This document shows positions 6,888 through 13,446 of a stretch of DNA of 20,901 nucleotides, piece after piece. Made by a program: the position numbers and the translations under genes. Source of the stretch: Branchiibius sp. NY16-3462-2 (GTDB lineage Bacteria > Actinomycetota > Actinomycetes > Actinomycetales > Dermatophilaceae); assembly GCF_001594145.1 (NCBI RefSeq), contig NZ_LVCF01000050.1:1-20901 (forward strand), written 5' to 3'. Position 1 is the first letter of the stretch. Each line of letters opens with the position of its first letter. Under the pieces are notes generated by a model. The model worked only from the letters and a program-made list of their open reading frames with translations, was not told the DNA's origin and did not search any database.

Positions 6888-7475
6888 ATGGCGATCAAAG
6901 TGCCCGCAGGTGGCCGACCGGACGGTGACGGAGTCGTGCTCTACCCCGATGTTGCGGCGCAGCCCGGTGCTGCGACGGTCGATATCTACGAGGACTTCCA
7001 GTGCCCGTACTGCGCCCGGTTCGAACGGCTCAACGGTGCGGCGGTCAAGAGCCTCGCGCGGGAGGGCCGGGTGATCGTGGTGGTGCACCTGATGACCTTC
7101 CTGGACGAGAACTTCGGTAACGACTCGTCACGGCGGGCGGCCAACGCGGCGTTCGGTGCCTCGGACGCCGGCCGGTTCGCCGAGTTCCACTCGACGGTGT
7201 TCGCCAACCAACCGGGGGAGGGTGCCGGGTACACCGACGACGACCTCCTGGAGTTCGGGCAGCAGGCCGGCATCGAGGGCGCCGCGTTGGACACGTTGCG
7301 CAGTGTGGTGAGCGACGCGACGTACGCCGACTACGTCGCAGCCACCGAGCAGAGCGCGGAGAACAACGGGGTGCAGGGCACGCCGGGGTTCTTCGTCAAC
7401 GGCCGCCAGGTGAGCGACCCGGACGTGCTCCAGGCTCTGCTGACGCGGTCGGGCAGCTTCGAGGAACTCCTCTAA
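6888..7475 (+). CDS. Cytoplasmic-type DsbA-family thioredoxin-fold protein, copy 3 (CPYC)
   Basis: A 195-residue paralogue that starts at ATG 6888 directly in the linker-equivalent region (GGRPDGDGVVLYPD) and therefore has neither membrane anchor nor signal peptide. The active site is YEDFQCPYCAR (Cys39, Cys42), the dipeptide found in glutaredoxins. The cis-Pro loop is GTPGFF. The second cysteine pair of copies 1 and 2 is gone at both positions: AFGASDAGRF has Gly90 and LRSVVSDATY has Val140. Loss of anchor and structural disulfide together fits a move to the reducing cytoplasm, where it could act as a reductase or in detoxification; this is inference. No upstream in-frame anchor coding is left in the 30-nt gap. 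The gene converges with the kinase gene, stop codons 3 nt apart. Confidence 0.88.
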   Translation: MAIKVPAGGRPDGDGVVLYPDVAAQPGAATVDIYEDFQCPYCARFERLNGAAVKSLAREGRVIVVVHLMTFLDENFGNDSSRRAANAAFGASDAGRFAEFHSTVFANQPGEGAGYTDDDLLEFGQQAGIEGAALDTLRSVVSDATYADYVAATEQSAENNGVQGTPGFFVNGRQVSDPDVLQALLTRSGSFEELL

Positions 7476-7478
7476 GAT

Positions 7479-8360
7479 TCACGTCATCGCTTTGGCGATC
7501 GTGATCCACCGGGACAACACCGGCGCGTCAGGCTCCGCCTCACAGGCGTTGAGGACGCAGCGCACGAACGACCAGGCCATGGCTTCCTCCTCATCGACGC
7601 CCGCCGCTTCCGCTACCAGACCGACCCGCAGCCGCAGGTGCGCTCGCAGGTTGTGAGCAGCGCTCGCTTCCGACCACCGGTTCCACAACACCGGCGCGAT
7701 ACCGAACGCCGGGTTCGCCGTCACCGGCTTCGGGTCGATCGCGAGCCACGAAGCACGCTGTCCCGCAAGCACATTGGCGAAGTGCAGGTCACTGTGCACG
7801 AGGCGCTCGCCGACCGCCAGGTCACGAAGAAGCGCCGCGGCCCGCGTGATGAACCGTCGCGGTACGTGGTCCCCGCTGCGCTCCAGCAACGTGTGCCACT
7901 CATCGAGCGGCAGCGGCCCGACCTGCGGCAGCGCTGGCCGATCCAGTTGGCGCAGTAGCGAACCCACGGTCTCGCAGGCCTCCAGCAGGTTGACGTCCGT
8001 CAGCGAGCGGTGCGGATCCAACTGCTCCAACAGCAGTGCGTGATCGGCGGTGTCCGCGGCCACGAGCCGGACCGCGCCAACCCCGTTCCACGCGCGCAAC
8101 GCCAGATGTTCGAACCGTGCTTCCGGATGAGGCCAGGTCACCTTGAGCGCGACCGGACCCGACGGGCTGGCGCAGGGTACGACGAGTGCGCACTCGCCGT
8201 ACGCCGGCGCCTGCGGCTCACTCAACGACCAGCGCTCCGCAGCCGCGGCCAGCAACCGGGGCAGCGCCCGCAGCCAGTCGTCACCCGAGATGCCGTCCCC
8301 TGGCGGCCGGCCCGCCATGGTCGCGCTCAGACCGGCCGGGACGTCGACCTCGAAACTCAC
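7479..8360 (-). CDS. Aminoglycoside/hydroxyurea phosphotransferase-family kinase
   Basis: A 293-residue protein from GTG 8360, whose GTGA overlaps the TGA of the upstream DUF4439 gene by 4 nt, the usual arrangement for coupled translation. Longer frames upstream only overlap that gene. Features of the APH(6)/hydroxyurea-type kinase family are ALKVTWPHPEA (ATP-binding Lys73), LLLEQLDPHRSL in the hinge region, catalytic loop HSDLHFANVLAG (Asp191, Asn196) and the metal-binding WLAIDPKPV (Asp209). The ending NRWSEASAAHNLRAHLRLRV is also typical. Family members phosphorylate streptomycin-like aminoglycosides or hydroxyurea, but most chromosomal copies are untested, and natural substrate and resistance cannot be concluded here. 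All catalytic residues look intact. Confidence 0.87.
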   Translation of the reverse strand: MSFEVDVPAGLSATMAGRPPGDGISGDDWLRALPRLLAAAAERWSLSEPQAPAYGECALVVPCASPSGPVALKVTWPHPEARFEHLALRAWNGVGAVRLVAADTADHALLLEQLDPHRSLTDVNLLEACETVGSLLRQLDRPALPQVGPLPLDEWHTLLERSGDHVPRRFITRAAALLRDLAVGERLVHSDLHFANVLAGQRASWLAIDPKPVTANPAFGIAPVLWNRWSEASAAHNLRAHLRLRVGLVAEAAGVDEEEAMAWSFVRCVLNACEAEPDAPVLSRWITIAKAMT

Positions 8361-9283
8361 CCGGCCAGACCCGGGAACGGCACCGGCGCGACGCCCCACT
8401 TCCACGACGTGGCCAGCGCCGTTCCCCAGAGGTTCAGCAGCGCCCCCACGTGATCCGCCGAACCCTTTGTCGCGTCGGCCTGGTCGGCGCACGCGGCCAC
8501 GACCGCTGTGAGCAACTGGCGCCCCAGCGTCGTACGCGCCGGATCGGTGGTGGGGGCGGGGTCGAGCGGGTACGTCGATTGCAGCGGGGGCGCCGCCTCG
8601 CCGGCGACCGCTTCGAGCTGGGCTCGCATCGGGTACATCGTTTGCAGGGTGGCGGTGACCAGAGCACGGCCGGTGAGAGCGGTCTTCGCGGCGATGACCT
8701 CCAGACCGTAGACGGCCTCCCGCACGGCAGGCAGCAGACCGACCGCGACGGCGCTCGGCACGGTCGCCGTCGGCCACGCCGGCGCCGGGCCGGGGGCGGC
8801 CAGGCCCTGCGGGCTGAGGGCCACGCCAGCGTCCAGGGCGCTACACGCAGCCAGCATCGGCAGGTAGGCGTCTGCCACCCCGGCGATCCGCGCGAACGTC
8901 GACGCACTGAGTTCGCCCCGGATGAAGGTCTCGAAAGTGACCCGTGACGCGGCGGTCGCGCCGACGCTGGTGGAGGGCGTGGCCTGCGGCATCCCGGCGC
9001 TGGCCATCACGGCCTGCACGCGGATCAATTGCTGCTCATAAACCGGTTTGAGCTGGGTTTGCAGGCCGGCTGTCGGCTGGGCCAGGGCGGTCAGCGCCAG
9101 CTGACGGCTGCCCACCGTCGCCTGCAGCGCGGGAGTGTCCGCCGGTGGTCCCTGGGTCGGAATACCCGGGATCGGGGGAGCGCCGGACTCCAGGCGGATG
9201 CCGCACCCCGACAGTCCTGCGGTCAGCGCGCCCGCCCCGGCAAGTCCTAATAGCCCACGGCGGGTAACGGGGCTTCGGGACAC
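8357..9283 (-). CDS. DUF4439 ferritin-like lipoprotein
   Basis: A 308-residue protein from GTG 9283. A GAGGT lies about 12 nt upstream, rather far. The N-terminus VTRRGLLGLAGAGALTAGLS carries a twin-arginine pair, a hydrophobic stretch and a lipobox LSGC with lipidation at Cys27, so it is an exported, membrane-tethered lipoprotein, possibly via Tat. A Pro/Gly/Thr-rich linker and a helical region (about 50-135) follow. The C-terminal domain from about 165, with VREAVYGLEVIAAKTALTG, MRAQLEAVAGE and STYPLDPAP, matches the actinobacterial DUF4439 domain, which has a ferritin-like helical fold. No function is established. It is the first gene of a two-gene minus-strand operon with the kinase and diverges from the sulfite reductase operon. 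Confidence 0.85.
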   Translation of the reverse strand: MSRSPVTRRGLLGLAGAGALTAGLSGCGIRLESGAPPIPGIPTQGPPADTPALQATVGSRQLALTALAQPTAGLQTQLKPVYEQQLIRVQAVMASAGMPQATPSTSVGATAASRVTFETFIRGELSASTFARIAGVADAYLPMLAACSALDAGVALSPQGLAAPGPAPAWPTATVPSAVAVGLLPAVREAVYGLEVIAAKTALTGRALVTATLQTMYPMRAQLEAVAGEAAPPLQSTYPLDPAPTTDPARTTLGRQLLTAVVAACADQADATKGSADHVGALLNLWGTALATSWKWGVAPVPFPGLAG

Positions 9284-9363
9284 ATGTGGGAAACTACCTC
9301 GCGTCGTCGCCCGCGCTGACCACGCCTCGCCGGTCTAAGGGGTGAGACAGCGCCGTCATCATT

Positions 9364-9388
9364 TGACGTTTGGTTCATCCAAATGTCA
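9364..9388. promoter_or_regulatory. Inverted-repeat operator candidate upstream of the sulfur operon
   Basis: Half-sites TGACGTTTGG (9364-9373) and CCAAATGTCA (9379-9388) are complementary at 9 of 10 positions with a 5-nt spacer, TTCAT. The centre-to-centre geometry fits a dimeric regulator. It overlaps a possible -35 (TTGACG at 9363-9368, or TTGGTT at 9370-9375) and lies just before TTATACG at 9391-9397, a possible -10 (TTGGTT to TATACG is 16 nt). It is in the only intergenic space that could serve the sulfate-assimilation operon and also the divergent DUF4439 gene. The regulator is unknown. Confidence 0.6.
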
Positions 9389-9399
9389 CGTTATACGAC

Positions 9400-11091
9400 G
9401 TGCCAGAACGACCCGTTGCTACCGTGCGCCCGCGCCGCGCCGAGACCCGCGAACCCCGCAGTGAGGGCCAGTGGGCCCTCGGCCAGCGCGAACCGCTCAA
9501 CCCCAACGAGGTGTTCAAGCAGGCCGACGACGGGCTCAACGTCCGCGAGCGCATCGAAACGATCTACGCGCGCGAGGGCTTCTCCTCGATCTCCCCGGAG
9601 GACCTGCGCGGCCGGATGCGCTGGTGGGGGCTCTACACCCAGCGCCGGCAGGGCATCGAAGGTGGACGCACCGCCACCATCGCTCCCGAGGACCTCGACG
9701 ACGAGTACTTCATGCTGCGGGTGCGCGTCGACGGCGGTGCGTTGACCACTGAGCAGTTGCGCGTGATCGCCGACATCTCGATCGACTTCGGCCGCGACAC
9801 CGCCGACATCACCGACCGGGAGAACATCCAGTTCCACTGGATCCGCGTGGAGGACGTGCCGGAGATCTGGCGTCGGTTGGAGGCGGTGGGTCTGTCCACG
9901 ACCGAAGCGTGCGGCGACACTCCGCGGGTCGTGCTGGGCTCGCCCGTTTCGGGGGTCAGTGCCGCCGAGGTGCTCAACCCCGAGCCCGCCATCCAGGAGA
10001 TTTGCCGCCGCTTCATCGGGGACCCGACGCTGTCGAACCTGCCGCGCAAGTTCAAGACCTCCATCGCCTGGTTGGCCGATGCCGCACCGGAGATCAACGA
10101 CGTTTCGTTCGTGGGGGTCGAGCACCCCGAGCACGGGCCCGGCTTCGACCTGCTCGTCGGAGGTGCCCTGTCAACGAACCCGCGCCTGGCCGAACGGCTC
10201 GGCGTGTGGGTGCCGTTGGACGAGGTGCCCGACGTGTGGCACGGCGTGATCCAGATCTTCCGGGATTACGGCTACCGCCGGTTGCGGCACCGCGCGCGCC
10301 TGAAGTTCCTAGTCGCCGACTGGGGCACCGAGAAGTTCCGTGAGGTGCTGGAGACCGAATACCTGCACCGCAGTCTGCTCGATGGCCCTGCGGCTGCGTT
10401 GCCGGATCAACCGCTGGACCACATCGGCGTCCACGACCAGATCGATGGCCACAAGTACGTCGGGTTCGCACCGATTGCCGGCCGTGTCAGTGGGACCGTG
10501 TTGAAGTCCGTGGCCGGCGCCGCCGAGAAGGCGGGATCCACGCGGATCCGGCTGACGCCGTACCAGAAGTTGGTCGTCCTGGATGTTCGCCCGGACGCGG
10601 TGGACACCCTGGTGGGTGAACTGAGCGCCGTTGGGCTGGAGGCGAATCCGAGTCCGTGGCGACGGTCCACGATGGCCTGCACCGGTCTTGAGTTCTGCAA
10701 GCTGGCGATCGTCGAGACCAAGGCGCGCGCCCACACGCTGGTCGCCGACCTCGAGGAGCGACTGGATCACATCGAGTTGGAGCGGCCGCTGTCGATCCAC
10801 ATCAACGGCTGCCCGAACTCCTGCGCCCGGATCCAGACCGCGGACATCGGCCTGAAGGGTCAGATCGTCACCAACGAGGCGGGGGAGCAGGTCGAGGGGT
10901 TCCAGGTGCACCTCGGCGGTGGCCTGGGCCTGGATGCTGGGTTCGGTCGCAAGTTGCGCTCGCACAAGGTGACCTCGGCAGAGCTCGGCGACTACGTCGT
11001 GCGGGTCACCGAGAACTTCGTCAAACAGCACGAGCCGGGCGAGCGGTTCGCGCAGTGGGCGCAACGGGCGGACGAGGAGGACTTGCGGTGA
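9400..11091 (+). CDS. sir: Ferredoxin-dependent sulfite (nitrite/sulfite) reductase, sirohaem type
   Basis: Six-electron reduction of sulfite to sulfide with sirohaem and a [4Fe-4S] cluster. From GTG 9400 it has 563 residues. TTG 9370 and GTG 9424 are alternatives, none with a ribosome site; TTG 9370 falls inside the inverted repeat and is least likely. Both repeats of the family are seen: EGQWALGQREPLN, RMRWWGLYTQR, DITDRENIQFHWI and STTEACGDTPRVVLGSPVSG in the first half, and CTGLEFC (Cys427, Cys433) with NGCPNSCAR (Cys471, Cys475) binding the cluster. Tyr79 in WWGLY and Cys171 in EACGD are 92 residues apart, the same spacing as the Tyr69-Cys161 pair that is covalently linked in Mycobacterium NirA, so this is a NirA-type sulfite reductase. 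It is the first gene of the operon and overlaps the next by GTGA. Confidence 0.93.
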   Translation: MPERPVATVRPRRAETREPRSEGQWALGQREPLNPNEVFKQADDGLNVRERIETIYAREGFSSISPEDLRGRMRWWGLYTQRRQGIEGGRTATIAPEDLDDEYFMLRVRVDGGALTTEQLRVIADISIDFGRDTADITDRENIQFHWIRVEDVPEIWRRLEAVGLSTTEACGDTPRVVLGSPVSGVSAAEVLNPEPAIQEICRRFIGDPTLSNLPRKFKTSIAWLADAAPEINDVSFVGVEHPEHGPGFDLLVGGALSTNPRLAERLGVWVPLDEVPDVWHGVIQIFRDYGYRRLRHRARLKFLVADWGTEKFREVLETEYLHRSLLDGPAAALPDQPLDHIGVHDQIDGHKYVGFAPIAGRVSGTVLKSVAGAAEKAGSTRIRLTPYQKLVVLDVRPDAVDTLVGELSAVGLEANPSPWRRSTMACTGLEFCKLAIVETKARAHTLVADLEERLDHIELERPLSIHINGCPNSCARIQTADIGLKGQIVTNEAGEQVEGFQVHLGGGLGLDAGFGRKLRSHKVTSAELGDYVVRVTENFVKQHEPGERFAQWAQRADEEDLR

Positions 11092-11276
11092 GCGGTCAAC
11101 TTGCTGGCACGCAGCGCGCGGTCCCGTACTACTGCCCGTACTGCAGCGACGAGGATCTGCGCCCCGAGCCGGAGCCCCGCGGCGCTTGGCGGTGCGCGGC
11201 GTGCACCCGCGTGTTCACGGTTTCCTTCGTCGGTCTTTCCGTTGCAGGACAGGCAGATTCGCAGGTGCGGTCATGA
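11088..11276 (+). CDS. Small two-CxxC zinc-ribbon-like protein in sulfate operon
   Basis: A 62-residue protein from GTG 11088, with GAGGAGG at 11074-11080 (7-nt spacing) and a GTGA overlap with the sulfite reductase stop. Its own TGA overlaps the cysH ATG as ATGA. It contains YYCPYCSDEDL (Cys16, Cys19) and WRCAACTRVF (Cys36, Cys39), a four-cysteine pattern typical of a zinc ribbon or small redox/metal-binding knuckle. A gene of this size and place lies between sir and cysH in Streptomyces operons as I recall them, where it is annotated only as hypothetical. The tight coupling on both sides argues for a real protein with a job in APS or sulfite reduction, such as cluster or zinc delivery or binding of CysH or the reductase. 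Function unknown. Confidence 0.82.
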   Translation: MSGQLAGTQRAVPYYCPYCSDEDLRPEPEPRGAWRCAACTRVFTVSFVGLSVAGQADSQVRS

Positions 11277-11968
11277 CCACGATCACTGATCTGGAGACGC
11301 TCGCGACGCAGGCGGGCAACGACCTGGAGGGCGCTGACGCCACGGACATCGTGCGCTGGGCGGCCGACACCTTCGGCGCCCGGTTCGCGGTGGCGTCCTC
11401 GATGCAGGACACGGTGTTGCTGCACCTGGTGCAGAGCGTCATCCCGGACGTCGACGTGCTCTTCCTCGACACCGGCTATCACTTCGCCGAGACGATCCAG
11501 ACCAGGGACCGGGTGGCTGCTCGCTATCCGCGGCTGCACGTGCGCAACCTGGCGCCGCGGCAGACCGTGGCGCAGCAGGACGCCGACTACGGCAAGGACC
11601 TGTTCGCCACCGACCCCGACCTGTGCTGCGCGCTACGCAAGACGCATCCGTTGGATGAGGCGTTGGACGACTACGACGCCTGGGCCACCGGTCTGCGCCG
11701 GGTGGAGTCGCCGACGCGGGCGAACACTCCTGTGGTGTCGTTCGATCCGCGTCGCGACAAGGTCAAGGTGGCGCCCCTTGCGTTGTGGACGGATGAGCAG
11801 GTGGAGGCGTACGCCGCCGAACACGATCTGATCGCGAATCCGCTGCTGGCACAGGGGTATCCGTCGATCGGTTGCGCCCCGTGCACCCGTCGGGTGGCTG
11901 CCGGTGAGGACCCACGGGCCGGTCGCTGGTCGGGGACTGAGAAGACGGAATGCGGGATTCACCTATGA
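11273..11968 (+). CDS. cysH: Adenylyl-sulfate (APS) reductase, thioredoxin-dependent, [4Fe-4S]
   Basis: 231 residues from ATG 11273, overlapping the zinc-ribbon gene by ATGA. The N-terminal PP-loop region (FAVASSMQDTVLLHL, about 38-52) and LFLDTGYHFAET bind the nucleotide. Cluster ligands are the CC pair Cys118-Cys119 (DPDLCCALRK) and CxxC Cys201-Cys204 (IGCAPCTRRV). This four-cysteine set marks the APS reductase type rather than the cluster-free PAPS reductase. The catalytic cysteine is Cys227 in the terminal ECGIHL, which forms the thiosulfonate intermediate released by thioredoxin. It therefore reduces APS directly to sulfite and AMP. Its last base overlaps cysC, again by ATGA. Complete and normal in length. 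Confidence 0.95.
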   Translation: MTTITDLETLATQAGNDLEGADATDIVRWAADTFGARFAVASSMQDTVLLHLVQSVIPDVDVLFLDTGYHFAETIQTRDRVAARYPRLHVRNLAPRQTVAQQDADYGKDLFATDPDLCCALRKTHPLDEALDDYDAWATGLRRVESPTRANTPVVSFDPRRDKVKVAPLALWTDEQVEAYAAEHDLIANPLLAQGYPSIGCAPCTRRVAAGEDPRAGRWSGTEKTECGIHL

Positions 11969-12528
11969 GCGCCGGAATCACCATCTGGCTGACCGGACTG
12001 TCGGGTGCGGGTAAGTCCACCATCGCCGAGGCGCTGGCGGAGTACCTGACCGCCGCGGGTGTGGACTCGCAGATCCTGGACGGCGATGAGTTGCGGACGA
12101 ATCTGTCGGCGGGGCTGGGCTTCTCCCGCGAGGACCGCACCACGCACGTCACCCGGGTCGGGTTCGTCGCGGAGTTGTTGTCCCGCCATGGCGTCGTGTC
12201 GATCGTTCCCGTCATCGCGCCGTACGCCGATGCACGGGCCACGGTGCGAGCGCACCACGAAAGCCATGGCACGGCGTACGCCGAGGTGTATGTCGCGACC
12301 ACGCTGGCCGAATGCCAGCGGCGGGACGTGAAGGGCCTTTACGCGAAGGCGGCCGCGGGACAGTTGCGCGGTATGACGGGGGTCGACGACCCCTACGAGG
12401 CACCGGTCGATCCGGACCTGACCATCCAGACCGAGCAGATCAGCGTCGCCGACGCCGTCCGGGTCATTGTCGACCGGTTCGGCATCGGCGCCCCGGCTCT
12501 CGTCAGCACAGTGCAGGAGACCGCATGA
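11965..12528 (+). CDS. cysC: Adenylyl-sulfate kinase (APS kinase)
   Basis: 187 residues from ATG 11965, chosen over ATG 11950 because it gives the ATGA overlap with cysH and the normal N-terminus MSAGITIWLTGLSGAGKSTI. Walker A is GLSGAGKST (11-19). The APS-binding LDGDELRTNLSAGLGFSRED and the DVKGLYAKAAAGQLRGMTGV and DDPYEAP blocks follow. It phosphorylates APS to PAPS. Where the E. coli enzyme has phospho-acceptor Ser109 in FISPHR, this protein has Ala85 in VIAPYADAR; I recall the same in actinobacterial relatives, and the serine is known to be dispensable. PAPS is not needed by the APS-type CysH next door, so the likely role is PAPS supply for sulfotransferases or lowering toxic APS. The 3' end overlaps cysD by ATGA. 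Confidence 0.93.
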   Translation: MSAGITIWLTGLSGAGKSTIAEALAEYLTAAGVDSQILDGDELRTNLSAGLGFSREDRTTHVTRVGFVAELLSRHGVVSIVPVIAPYADARATVRAHHESHGTAYAEVYVATTLAECQRRDVKGLYAKAAAGQLRGMTGVDDPYEAPVDPDLTIQTEQISVADAVRVIVDRFGIGAPALVSTVQETA

Positions 12529-13445
12529 CGACCTTTGCGCCCAGCGACGCCACCACGACCTCCGCACTGCGGGAGTTGGAGGCGGAGTCGATCCAGATCA
12601 TCCGGGAGGTCATCGCCGAATTCGACCGTCCCGCACTGCTGTTCAGCGGCGGCAAGGACTCGGCGGTGCTGCTGCACCTGGCCCGCAAGGCGGTCGCCCC
12701 GGCGCCGCTGCCGATCACGCTGCTGCACATCGACACCGGTCACAACCTGCCGGAGGTCATCGCCTTTCGCGATCAGGTCGTTGCTGACGGCGAGCACCGC
12801 CTCGTGGTTGCCAACGTCGAGGACTGGCTCGCCGACGGACGGTTGACCGAGCGTCCCGACGGTACGCGCAACCCGTTGCAGACGGTTCCTTTGTTGGACA
12901 CCATCGCGGAGCAGAAGTTCGACGCGTTGCTGGGTGGTGCCCGCCGCGATGAGGACCGGGCCCGCGCCAAGGAGCGGATCTTCTCGGTCCGCGACGCCTT
13001 CGGTGGCTGGGATCCGCGTCGGCAGCGCCCCGAGTTGTGGGACATCTACAACGGGCGGCACGCTCCGGGTGAGCACACCCGGGTGTTCCCGATCTCGAAC
13101 TGGACCGAGCTGGACATCTGGCACTACATCGCCGTCGAGGATGTCGCGCTGCCCAGCATCTACTTCGCCCACGAGCGGGACGTGTTCCTGCGTGACGGCA
13201 TGCTGCTCACGCCCGGTCCGTGGGGTGGCCCCCGCGACGGGGAAGCGTTGCAGCGCAGGACTGTTCGCTACCGCACGGTGGGCGACGGGTCGTGCACCGG
13301 CGCCGTCGAGAGCGACGCGGCCACGTCCGACCAGATCATTGCCGAGGTGTCGGTCAGCACGTTGACCGAGCGCGGCGCCACCCGGGCCGACGACCGACTG
13401 TCCGAAGCCGCGATGGAAGACCGTAAGCGAGAGGGCTATTTCTAA
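12525..13445 (+). CDS. cysD: Sulfate adenylyltransferase subunit 2
   Basis: 306 residues from ATG 12525, with AGGAG at 12515-12519 and an ATGA overlap with cysC. CysD is the catalytic ATP-pyrophosphatase-type subunit that makes APS from ATP and sulfate, driven by GTP hydrolysis in CysN. Visible are the PP-loop FSGGKDSAVLLHLARKA (SGGKDS at 41-46), LHIDTGHNLPEVIAFRD, the LLGGARRDEDRARAKERIFS block, the FPISNWTELDIWHYI block, and the conserved C-terminus MEDRKREGYF. All expected blocks are intact. It is one nucleotide away from cysN, with which it forms a heterodimer. Confidence 0.96.
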   Translation: MTTFAPSDATTTSALRELEAESIQIIREVIAEFDRPALLFSGGKDSAVLLHLARKAVAPAPLPITLLHIDTGHNLPEVIAFRDQVVADGEHRLVVANVEDWLADGRLTERPDGTRNPLQTVPLLDTIAEQKFDALLGGARRDEDRARAKERIFSVRDAFGGWDPRRQRPELWDIYNGRHAPGEHTRVFPISNWTELDIWHYIAVEDVALPSIYFAHERDVFLRDGMLLTPGPWGGPRDGEALQRRTVRYRTVGDGSCTGAVESDAATSDQIIAEVSVSTLTERGATRADDRLSEAAMEDRKREGYF

Positions 13446-13446
13446 G

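Noticed and set aside
8361..8777. Upstream extension of the kinase gene
   Set aside because: It would overlap the DUF4439 coding sequence by over 400 nt. The GTGA overlap at 8357-8360 gives a natural coupled start.
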